Of a stretch of DNA of 12,384 bases, positions 1 to 6,135 are shown in pieces. Each line of letters starts with the position of its first letter. Positions within the stretch are counted from its first letter, which is position 1. The DNA lies in NCBI GenBank assembly GCA_902827055.1, contig CADEHD010000034.1:1-12384 (forward strand). Direction: 5' to 3'. The stretch comes from an uncultured Chloroflexota bacterium. Its GTDB lineage: Bacteria > Chloroflexota > Dehalococcoidia > UBA2979. The notes beneath the pieces were generated by a model. The model was given only the letters and a program-made list of their open reading frames with translations, was not told the DNA's origin and ran no database searches. A program made the position numbers and the translations under genes.

Positions 1-366
1 CGTGGCACGCCCCAGGCTCCCGCCACCCCCGCCCCCGAGGTCGAGCAGTTCGGTCCGGTCTGGCGACCCGACGGCAGCGGCCTCACGCTCGGGCGCGAGC
101 CCTTCGGCGATCCGAACGCCGGTGCGATGACGCTCCGCCTCGATGGCGGGGACGCCGAGGCTCTGCCGGCGCCGCCGGTCGGCTTCGATGTCCCCCTCGC
201 GTGGAGTCCCAACGGGCGCCACCTCGTCGCGCGCACGTTCGACGGCGCGTCGTCCTACCAGCCGGGGCGCGAGTCGATCGTGATTATCTCGGACGATGGC
301 TCACGACGACCCGTTGCTACGGAGACGGAGCTGATCATCCTCGGGTGGGTGAACCAGAATGGCTGA
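1..366 (+). CDS. PD40/TolB-like beta-propeller protein, C-terminal fragment
   Basis: The reading frame is open from the first base and ends at TGA 364-366, so the 5' part lies outside the window; 121 residues are visible. Two blade-like motifs can be seen: VWRPDGSGLTLGR (about residues 20-32) and AWSPNGRHLVAR (about 67-78). They match the W-S-P-D-G-x-x-L/I pattern of PD40/WD40-like repeats found in TolB-type and related propellers. The segment ends with a strand-like stretch (SIVIISDDGS) and a short hydrophobic tail. Such propellers usually act as extracytoplasmic binding or scaffold modules; no catalytic residue is visible here, and the substrate cannot be told from this end. The last 8 bases overlap the start of the next gene, which suggests co-transcription and coupled translation. 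The family call is moderate, because only about two blades are seen. Confidence 0.7.
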   Translation, partial: RGTPQAPATPAPEVEQFGPVWRPDGSGLTLGREPFGDPNAGAMTLRLDGGDAEALPAPPVGFDVPLAWSPNGRHLVARTFDGASSYQPGRESIVIISDDGSRRPVATETELIILGWVNQNG

Positions 367-1702
367 GCGACGGAGCCCCCGAGTGCTCCTCGCGGCGCTC
401 AGCCTACTCGCGGTGCTCCTGGCGGCCGCCACCGTGGCGTCGCCGACCCCTCGAGCGCAGGCCTGCGCGTTCCTCCGGACGCCCTACGTCTACGAGGCGG
501 AGCAGAGCCGAGCCACGTACCTCGCGACGATCGACGCGGCCTCGATCAACCAGCTCTACCCGGGCAACCCGTTCTTCGGCCTCCCCGCCATCGAGACCGG
601 CGGCCGCGCCGGGCGCACGGCGGGCGCACCCCGCATTCCCACCACGCTCCTGAAGTCCATCGCCTGGATCGAGTCGACGATCACGATGGCGCACCGCAAC
701 GTGACCTTCGAGGCGACCGGGCCCGGCCTCGTGTCCTTCGACTGCGGTCACGGGATCATGCAGGTCACCACCGGTATGACGGTGCCGCTCGGGAGCAACG
801 ACCGCGCGAGCGCCAACCAGTCCCTGGTGGCCACGCACTTCGGGTACAACATCGCGCGCGGCGCGGTCATCCTCGCGGAGAAGTGGAACGAGGCTCCCGA
901 GCGACGGCCGGTCGCGGGCACTGACAACGGTGCCGACCCGACCATCGTCGAGAACTGGTACTTCGCCACCTGGGCCTACAACGGGTTCACCGGGCCCGGC
1001 GCCAACGTGTCCAACCACCCGCTCGACCCGTCGTTCGGCGCTTTCCCACGCCCGACCTTCAACTGCGAGGGCAACCAGTCCCGCGCGCGCTATCCCTACC
1101 AGGAGCTGGTCTTCGGCTGCATGGCCACCCCGCCGAGTCGCAACGGCGTCCAGCTCTGGAGCCCGCTCGCAGCGTCATTGCCGAACACGACGCTGCCCCA
1201 GTGGTTTGGGCCGCTGCAGCTCGCGAACTTCGCCGCGCCCTACTCCGGGATGGACATTCCGACGCCGCAGCCGGCCCACGTCGACGCGGTTCCCGCCCTC
1301 CGTCCCGAGTTGCTGCAACGCGGGCGGGGCGCCCCCACCCTCGGCCTCAGCACCGAGCGCCTCACCCTGAGCGCGAAAGGTCGCCCCGAGGACGCGCGCG
1401 GGACGCTCCGCGTCCAGAACCCGGGCACGGGCCTGCTCGTCTGGTCCGCGGTCGCCGATGACAAGTGGCTCGTGGTGGATCCGCCCGCGGGCGTCGCCCT
1501 GGGGTCGGACCTGCCGTGTCGCCAGGACTGCGGTTCTGCCTCGACGATTACGGTGACCGTGAACCCAACGCTGCTGTCGAACGCGAGCGCGGTCGGCACG
1601 ATCCGCCTCACGTCCCCCAACGGGGGCGGCGAGCGCACGGTCCGCGTCGAGGTCGATGCCAGCTTCGAGGTCGGTGCGCCGGGCGTCAGCCGCGGCGACT
1701 AA
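359..1702 (+). CDS. Secreted lytic-transglycosylase-like protein with C-terminal BACON-like domain
   Basis: This 447-residue protein is probably exported and cell-wall-directed. Residues 1-35 form a signal peptide: basic start, hydrophobic core about 9-27, and an A-Q-A cleavage site before Cys36. It is not a good lipobox, because Gln sits at -2. Residues about 90-260 carry an SLT-type lysozyme-fold pattern: SIAWIES (candidate catalytic Glu105), GHGIMQV (130-136, like the G-L-M-Q motif) and WAYNG (205-209, like A-Y-N-A-G). From known family behaviour it would cleave peptidoglycan glycan strands, but the substrate is unproven. After a Pro-rich linker, residues about 325-435 resemble a BACON/Ig-like beta-sandwich (LxLSxxxLTLSA, NPGTGLLVWS, WLVV, TITVTVNP, GTIRLTS), a fold linked to carbohydrate or mucin binding. 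Six Cys (36, 129, 236, 254, 387, 391) could form three disulfides, fitting export. The ATG at 359 overlaps the upstream stop, with only a weak SD (GGTGA, 7-base spacing). Confidence 0.78.
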   Translation: MAERRSPRVLLAALSLLAVLLAAATVASPTPRAQACAFLRTPYVYEAEQSRATYLATIDAASINQLYPGNPFFGLPAIETGGRAGRTAGAPRIPTTLLKSIAWIESTITMAHRNVTFEATGPGLVSFDCGHGIMQVTTGMTVPLGSNDRASANQSLVATHFGYNIARGAVILAEKWNEAPERRPVAGTDNGADPTIVENWYFATWAYNGFTGPGANVSNHPLDPSFGAFPRPTFNCEGNQSRARYPYQELVFGCMATPPSRNGVQLWSPLAASLPNTTLPQWFGPLQLANFAAPYSGMDIPTPQPAHVDAVPALRPELLQRGRGAPTLGLSTERLTLSAKGRPEDARGTLRVQNPGTGLLVWSAVADDKWLVVDPPAGVALGSDLPCRQDCGSASTITVTVNPTLLSNASAVGTIRLTSPNGGGERTVRVEVDASFEVGAPGVSRGD

Positions 1703-1721
1703 CGCCCGTCGTACGCGGGCG
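1703..1721 (+). terminator. Stop-adjacent GC hairpin, possible terminator
   Basis: Immediately after the TAA at 1700-1702, CGCCCG (1703-1708) and CGGGCG (1716-1721) form a perfect 6-bp stem with a 7-base loop. The 3' arm is also the first half of a 12-base perfect palindrome (1716-1727). There is no T-tract, so intrinsic termination is uncertain. The structure could instead protect an mRNA 3' end. Confidence 0.3.
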
Positions 1722-1737
1722 CGCCCGCCGCGCGACC

Positions 1738-1743
1738 TATACT
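1738..1743 (+). promoter_or_regulatory. -10-like element upstream of the DUF6391 gene
   Basis: TATACT matches five of six bases of the sigma-70 -10 consensus and stands out in very GC-rich sequence. It lies 40 bases before the ATG at 1784, giving a leader of roughly 34 bases that contains the Shine-Dalgarno site. No recognisable -35 element sits 16-18 bases upstream, so the call is tentative. Confidence 0.35.
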
Positions 1744-1770
1744 CGAACCACCTGATGCACCATCGATGCG

Positions 1771-1776
1771 AAGGAG
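1771..1776 (+). promoter_or_regulatory. Shine-Dalgarno site fixing the DUF6391 start
   Basis: AAGGAG lies 7 bases before the ATG at 1784. This makes 1784 the likely start rather than the in-frame ATG at 1766, whose coding sequence would run through this site. Confidence 0.75.
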
Positions 1777-1783
1777 CTGCCCC

Positions 1784-2266
1784 ATGGGCATGCCACTGGT
1801 GGGGCCCTGGCTGGCCTCGGTACGCCGCAACCACGCCCTGGAGCACGCGACGGCCACGATCCTCCTCTCGAAGCGCGGCCCCCGACGGCTGGCCGGGCGC
1901 GCGTCTGGCAACGGCTTCTTCCTCGTGGGGGACGCCACGCCCGAGGAGATCACGGACAGCGCTCGCGAGGCGCTGGCACGACTCCAGGGCGGCGAGGCGG
2001 AGCTGGCCGTCTCCCCATGCTGTGGAACCAACCTCGCGATGGCGGGGTTCCTCGCGGCCGGTGCTGCCTCGCTGTCGCTCGCGCGTGGGCGCAGCCAGTT
2101 CGGCAACGCGTTCCTCGGCGCCACGGTCGCGGTGATGCTCGCGCAGCCGCTCGGGCGGTTGATGCAGCGCCATCTCACCACGCGTGCCGACCTCGACGAC
2201 GTCGAGGTGGTCGGCTTGAAGACGCGCTTCGGCGGGCTCCACAAGGTCATCACGCGCGCTCGCTGA
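1784..2266 (+). CDS. DUF6391 family protein
   Basis: This is a 160-residue protein of unknown function. The N-terminal signature V-R-R-N-H-A-L-E-H-A-T (13-23) and the later C-C-G-T-N (79-83) are the features I recognise from DUF6391 proteins of cyanobacteria and Chloroflexota. Between them lie a GFF-L-G segment (44-49) and a helix rich in Glu/Ala (residues 53-70). A small-residue hydrophobic stretch follows CCGTN (about 84-95), and a second one (FLGATVAVMLAQPLG, around 109-123) could be membrane-associated. The C-terminus (DVEVVGLKTRFGGLHKV) is conserved-looking. The H17-x-x-E20-H21 arrangement and the paired cysteines could bind a metal; that is inference only. It has its own -10-like element and a strong SD, and a hairpin pair directly follows its stop, so it may be a single-gene transcript. 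Family confidence is good; no biochemical role can be assigned. Confidence 0.8.
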   Translation: MGMPLVGPWLASVRRNHALEHATATILLSKRGPRRLAGRASGNGFFLVGDATPEEITDSAREALARLQGGEAELAVSPCCGTNLAMAGFLAAGAASLSLARGRSQFGNAFLGATVAVMLAQPLGRLMQRHLTTRADLDDVEVVGLKTRFGGLHKVITRAR

Positions 2267-2267
2267 G

Positions 2268-2301
2268 GGCACGCCGCCCCGCGTGCCGCTGCCCACAGCG
2301 G
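2268..2301 (+). terminator. Two overlapping hairpins after the DUF6391 gene
   Basis: One base after the TGA, GGCACGC (2268-2274) pairs with GCGTGCC (2281-2287) as a perfect 7-bp stem with a 6-base loop. CCGCTG (2286-2291) pairs with CAGCGG (2296-2301) as a perfect 6-bp stem with a 4-base loop. The two share bases 2286-2287, so the full stems cannot both form. No T-tract follows, so this is either a weak terminator or an mRNA-stabilising structure. Confidence 0.4.
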
Positions 2302-2376
2302 ACCCACCACCTAAGATCGCAACGTCCGAGGACACCGAACGCGCTCGTCTCGGCGGGTGAGCGCCACGCAGGATGC

Positions 2377-2381
2377 GGAGG
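2377..2381 (+). promoter_or_regulatory. Shine-Dalgarno site favouring the GTG start at 2388
   Basis: GGAGG lies 6 bases before GTG 2388. An in-frame ATG at 2373 precedes it and would translate through this site, but has only a weak GCAGG upstream. I therefore prefer GTG 2388; the choice changes the protein by only five residues. Confidence 0.55.
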
Positions 2382-2387
2382 TCCACC

Positions 2388-4535
2388 GTGGAGCAGCCCG
2401 GCCGCGGCACGTCATCGGACGGCCTGAGCACCGCCCTCTACGCGGCCACGATCTTCCTCGGGGCGTTCCTGCTCTTCCAGGTGCAGCCGCTGATCGGGAA
2501 GTACGTTCTGCCCTGGTTCGGCGGGAGCGCGGGCGTCTGGGCCGCGGCGCTGCTCTTCTTCCAGCTCTTCCTGCTGCTCGGCTACCTCTACGCGCACGTG
2601 GTCGCGACGTGGCTCAGTCCGCGCACGCAGGCCGTGGTGCACATCGGCGTGCTGGCCGCGACGTTGCTCGCCCTGCCGATCATCCCCTCGGAGGCGCTCC
2701 GTCCCGAGGGCGCGTCGAACCCGGTGGGCGGCATCCTCCTCCTGCTCGCCCTGACCATCGGCGCGCCGTACCTCGCCCTCTCCGCCAACGGGCCCCTCCT
2801 GCAGTCCTGGTTCGCGAGGCAGCACCCGGGCCGCTCGCCCTACCGGCTGTACGCGCTCTCCAACGTCGCGTCGCTGCTGGCGCTCTTCAGCTACCCGCTC
2901 TGGTTCGAGAGCGCGTTCGCCCTCGGGGGGCAGGCGTGGCTGTGGTCCGGCACCTACGCGGCCTTTGCCGTGCTCTGTGCCGTGCTGGCCGCACGGCAGT
3001 TCCGCGGCGCCTCGGCAAGCACGCCGATCACCACCGCGCCGGTCGCAGGCGCGGCCGCCCCGCCTCCCGAGCGCGTCACGCTCTGGTGGCACATGGCGCT
3101 CTGGGTCCTGTTGCCCGCGGTCGCGTCCGCCATGCTCCTCGCAACGACGACCAACCTGACGCAGGACATCGCCCCGGTGCCGCTCCTTTGGGCGCTGCCG
3201 CTGGGCGTGTACCTCGTCACCTTTATCCTGACGTTCGACAGCGACCGCTGGTACTACCGCCCGCTCTACGCGGTGCTCCTGCTGGTGTGCCTCGGCCTGA
3301 CGACCTTCAACATCGCGGGGTACCACCTGGGGCTGGTCCAGGAGGTCGCGCTCCGCATCGCCACGCTGTACTTCCTCGGCATGGTCTGCCATGGCGAGCT
3401 GGTGGCGCTGCGGCCGGGCTATCGCCACCTCACCCTGTTCTACCTCGCGGTTTCCGCCGGGGGCGCTCTCGGTGGGGGACTCGTGGCCCTCGGGGCGCCG
3501 GTCGCGTTCAACGGCTACTGGGAGTTCCAGATCGGCCTCGTCGCGGGCGCGGCCGTCGCCGCCTTCGCGCTGAGCCGTGAGCTCGCGATGACGACCGCGT
3601 CGGTGGTTCGTTACACGTTTGCCTTCGTCACGGCGGGGGCGCTCGGGATCACGACCGGGATCGGGCAGGTCCTGTGGGGCGTGGAGCAGTCGAATGACCT
3701 CGGCGTGCTCCTCGAGACGCGCGGCTTCTACGGCGCGCTCAAGGTCAACGAGGTCGGCGGCGACGACCCGCGGCTGACCCGCCTCCAGCTGGTCCACGGG
3801 CAGACGCTGCACGGCATCCAGTTCACCACGCCCGAGCAGCAGCGCTGGCACACCTCGTACTACGGCGACACGAGCGGCATCGGCGTGTCGCTCGACCACC
3901 ACCCCGCACGGGAGGCGGGGCGTCCGCTCCGCGTGGGGCTGATCGGCCTCGGCACGGGGACGCTCGCGACGTACCTCGAGCGCGGCGACTACGGGCGCTT
4001 CTACGAGATCAACCCGCAGGTCCTCGACATCGCGACCGACTACTTCACGTACCTGGGCGACGCCCGGTCTGCGGGCGCGGACCTCGAGGTGCTCCTCGGC
4101 GACGCGCGCCTCGTGATGGAGCGTCAGCTCGAGGCCGGCGAGCCGCAGCGGTTCGACGTCCTCGCGGTCGACGCGTTCAGCAGCGACTCCATCCCGATCC
4201 ACCTGCTGACGAAAGAGGCGCTGGCGATCTACCGCCAGCACATGGCGCCCGGTGGCGTCATCGCGATCCACATCAGCAATCGGTTCCTCGACCTGGGCGC
4301 CGTCGTGCGAGGGCTCGCCGCCGACCAGGGGATCACGGCCCAGCTCGTGGCCAACGACGACGACACGGCGCGTGGCGTGAACCGCTCGGAGTGGGTGCTG
4401 CTCACCGACAACGCCGCGTTCCTCGGTGCGCCCGATGTGCAGCCCGCGCTCGATGAGTGGCCCGCGAACGCGCGCGAGCCCGTCCTCTGGACCGACGACT
4501 ACAGCTCGCTGTTGGCCGTGGTGCGCTGGTTCTAG
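2388..4535 (+). CDS. Membrane protein fused to a spermidine-synthase-like domain
   Basis: This is a 715-residue two-part protein. Residues about 15-445 contain roughly a dozen hydrophobic segments, for example around LYAATIFLGAFLLFQVQP, AALLFFQLFLLLGYLYA, GVYLVTFILTF and FVTAGALGITTGIG. They match the transporter-like membrane half of fused MFS/spermidine synthase proteins. Residues about 470-715 form a Rossmann-type aminopropyltransferase-like domain: nucleotide/decarboxylated-SAM loop GLGTGT (520-525), acidic residue after strand 2 (E540 in RFYEINP), GDAR (571-574) and the active-site-like DAFSSDSIP (595-603). SpeE enzymes have a D-x-x-D-P type site here, so activity as a true spermidine synthase is uncertain; a related small-molecule transferase or methyltransferase-like role is possible. 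No S-adenosylmethionine decarboxylase gene is adjacent. A stop-distal hairpin at 4596 probably ends the transcript. Confidence 0.85.
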   Translation: MEQPGRGTSSDGLSTALYAATIFLGAFLLFQVQPLIGKYVLPWFGGSAGVWAAALLFFQLFLLLGYLYAHVVATWLSPRTQAVVHIGVLAATLLALPIIPSEALRPEGASNPVGGILLLLALTIGAPYLALSANGPLLQSWFARQHPGRSPYRLYALSNVASLLALFSYPLWFESAFALGGQAWLWSGTYAAFAVLCAVLAARQFRGASASTPITTAPVAGAAAPPPERVTLWWHMALWVLLPAVASAMLLATTTNLTQDIAPVPLLWALPLGVYLVTFILTFDSDRWYYRPLYAVLLLVCLGLTTFNIAGYHLGLVQEVALRIATLYFLGMVCHGELVALRPGYRHLTLFYLAVSAGGALGGGLVALGAPVAFNGYWEFQIGLVAGAAVAAFALSRELAMTTASVVRYTFAFVTAGALGITTGIGQVLWGVEQSNDLGVLLETRGFYGALKVNEVGGDDPRLTRLQLVHGQTLHGIQFTTPEQQRWHTSYYGDTSGIGVSLDHHPAREAGRPLRVGLIGLGTGTLATYLERGDYGRFYEINPQVLDIATDYFTYLGDARSAGADLEVLLGDARLVMERQLEAGEPQRFDVLAVDAFSSDSIPIHLLTKEALAIYRQHMAPGGVIAIHISNRFLDLGAVVRGLAADQGITAQLVANDDDTARGVNRSEWVLLTDNAAFLGAPDVQPALDEWPANAREPVLWTDDYSSLLAVVRWF

Positions 4536-4595
4536 CTCGAGGTCCCCGCCCGAGCTCCAGCCTGCGGTCCGCCGCCTGAGTCAGCTCGACCCGCC

Positions 4596-4625
4596 GTCTT
4601 GCCTCGCGACCCGCGAGGCAGAGAC
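4596..4625. terminator. Strong hairpin between convergent genes, likely bidirectional terminator
   Basis: TGCCTCGCG (4600-4608) and CGCGAGGCA (4612-4620) form a perfect 9-bp stem around a 3-base loop. The stem extends by GTCT (4596-4599) pairing with AGAC (4622-4625) past a single bulged G at 4621. It lies in the 195-base gap between a plus-strand stop (4535) and a minus-strand stop (4731), exactly where a shared terminator is expected. There is no long T-tract on either side. A second small hairpin (ACGCG 4656-4660 with CGCGT 4665-4669) lies in the same gap; otherwise nothing is seen there. Confidence 0.6.
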
Positions 4626-4730
4626 GTCCAACCGATCACGCGGGGCGAGATGGGGACGCGGCTTCGCGTGCGGTGGCGTCGAGGGCGTGCGGCGCTCGCA
4701 AGGCGACGGCGCGACGGGCCAGCCCCCGAC

Positions 4731-6023
4731 CTAGTGGTGGACGATGGCCGGCGCCGCGCTGCCCTCGGGGCGCTTCGTCGGAGGCGGCATCAGCACCATG
4801 AAGATCGTGCCGAGGCCGGCCACGATCGCGAGCGCCGTGAACCCGAACTCGTAGCTCCCGGTCATGTCGTACGACAGCCCGGCCAGCACCGGCCCGGCGA
4901 CGGATCCGATGGTCACCACCATCGATGACAGTCCCATGATCTGGCCGAACGCCTTCGACCCGAAGTACTCGGCGCGCATCGAGACCACCACGGGGACGCG
5001 TGCGCCCCATGCGAACCCATTGAGGAGCGCGAACCCGCTCACCATCCACAACGAGGTCCCGAACGCGAGCATCAGCAGTGCCACCGAGTGCATGAGCATC
5101 GCCACCATGATCACGTTGCGCGAGCCCACCTTGTCGCTGAGCCAGCCCCCGAGGGGGCGCGCGACGAAGTTCGTCGTGGTCTGCAGCGTGATGATCGCGG
5201 CAGCGGTCGTCAGCGAGATCCCGAACGCCTCGATGACGTGCGCCGTGTAGTGCACCTGTGCGACCGAGACGACCAGGACCGAGGCGGCGTGGGCGAGCGA
5301 GATGAACCAGAACGCCCGGGTGCGCAGCGCCTGTTTCACGGTGAAGCTGCCGTCGTCCACCTGCTCGATGGCGCGCGGCGCGCCATCCGCGCCCACTTTG
5401 GCGTGGTCGTCGGTGGGCAGGTCGCCGTCCGGGAGGTACCCGTACTGCTCGGGGCGCTGCCGGACGAGCTGCGACACCCCGAGGCCCACCACCACGATGA
5501 TTACCGCGGACGCCTGGGCGACGGTGCGCCAGCCGTAGGTCTCCAGCGCGTTGACCACCAGGGGGAGTGCGTACCCACCCACGGGGTTGCCGAGGAGTGC
5601 GATACCCATCGCGAGCGAGCGTCGCCGGTTGAACCAGTTCACGATCGCCGTCGTGATCGCGAGGAATCCCGCGAGCGACGCGCCCACCGACATCAGGAGG
5701 AAGGTGACGTAAAACTCGAGGATGCTGTCGAGACGTGAGAACAGGAAGAACCCGACGCCGAACAGGATGAACCCCGCGCGCATCACGTTCCGCGCGCCGA
5801 ACTTGTCGAGGAGCCACCCCTCGATGGGGCCGAGCAGGCCGTCTTCCACGCGCGCCAGGGAGAACGCCCCCGACAGCGCGGTCCGGCTCCACCCGAACTC
5901 CGCGCCCAGCAGCACGACGTACGTGCCGAACGCCTGCTGGAGCAACCCGGAGCCCAGCGACTGCGTCACGATGGCGGCCGCGACGATCCACCATCCGTAG
6001 AACGGTCGACGCAGCGCGCGCAC
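4731..6023 (-). CDS. MFS transporter, monocarboxylate/OFA-like
   Basis: This is a 430-residue inner-membrane carrier. It opens with the R-P-F-Y-G-W-W-I-V signature (6-14) common in monocarboxylate/oxalate-formate-type MFS proteins. The cytoplasmic loop after TM2 has the MFS motif A form GWLLDKFGAR (69-78), and its counterpart in the second half is GGWLSDKVGSR. About 12 hydrophobic segments are seen, with a hydrophilic central loop rich in Asp/Glu (near LPTDDHAKVGADG). Substrates of this family are usually small organic acids; here the divergent CoA-transferase makes a carboxylic acid attractive, but that is inference. I chose GTG 6023 because GGAGAAGGGA precedes it (GGGA ends 6 bases before the start), because a -35/-10 pair lies just upstream, and because family members begin shortly before this signature. 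An ATG at 6098 would add 25 unconserved-looking residues and leave almost no promoter space. Confidence 0.88.
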   Translation of the reverse strand: MRALRRPFYGWWIVAAAIVTQSLGSGLLQQAFGTYVVLLGAEFGWSRTALSGAFSLARVEDGLLGPIEGWLLDKFGARNVMRAGFILFGVGFFLFSRLDSILEFYVTFLLMSVGASLAGFLAITTAIVNWFNRRRSLAMGIALLGNPVGGYALPLVVNALETYGWRTVAQASAVIIVVVGLGVSQLVRQRPEQYGYLPDGDLPTDDHAKVGADGAPRAIEQVDDGSFTVKQALRTRAFWFISLAHAASVLVVSVAQVHYTAHVIEAFGISLTTAAAIITLQTTTNFVARPLGGWLSDKVGSRNVIMVAMLMHSVALLMLAFGTSLWMVSGFALLNGFAWGARVPVVVSMRAEYFGSKAFGQIMGLSSMVVTIGSVAGPVLAGLSYDMTGSYEFGFTALAIVAGLGTIFMVLMPPPTKRPEGSAAPAIVHH

Positions 6024-6051
6024 CAGTGGTCCCTTCTCCAGCGAAGGGCTC

Positions 6052-6080
6052 AGTCTAGGCGCGCCTCCCCACACGATCAC
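6052..6080 (-). promoter_or_regulatory. Candidate promoter of the MFS transporter gene
   Basis: On the minus strand GTGATC (6080-6075) and TAGACT (6057-6052) are separated by exactly 17 bases. They match the -35 and -10 consensus at three and four positions. Transcription would begin near 6045, giving a leader of about 22 bases that carries the SD and supports GTG 6023 as the start. The rest of the 112-base divergent gap holds a TACCAT (6093-6098, plus strand) that could be a weak -10 for the CoA-transferase gene; no clear operator repeat is seen. Confidence 0.35.
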
Positions 6081-6120
6081 CCGACCGACGCGTACCATGC
6101 CCCCCGGCTTCGGTCGGGCA

Positions 6121-6127
6121 GAAGGGA
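6121..6127 (+). promoter_or_regulatory. Shine-Dalgarno site of the CoA-transferase gene
   Basis: GAAGGGA ends 8 bases before ATG 6136, and the protein begins directly with the L-D-G-I-R-V-I-D-F family signature, which fixes the start. Confidence 0.6.
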
Positions 6128-6135
6128 TGTAATCG

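Noticed and set aside
443..472. Lipoprotein signal (Cys36) in the transglycosylase-like protein
   Set aside because: The residues before Cys36 are A-Q-A; Gln at -2 fits the lipobox poorly, while A-x-A suits signal peptidase I.
2289..2317. Possible promoter (CTGCCC, 17 bases, TAAGAT) before the spermidine-synthase-like gene
   Set aside because: Only about seven of twelve consensus bases match and the -35 part lies inside a hairpin; too weak to annotate.
2412..4271. A 619-codon open frame on the minus strand
   Set aside because: It lies wholly antisense to the membrane/spermidine-synthase-like gene and reads as Arg/Glu/Gln-rich low-complexity sequence with no family motif, typical of a high-GC shadow frame.
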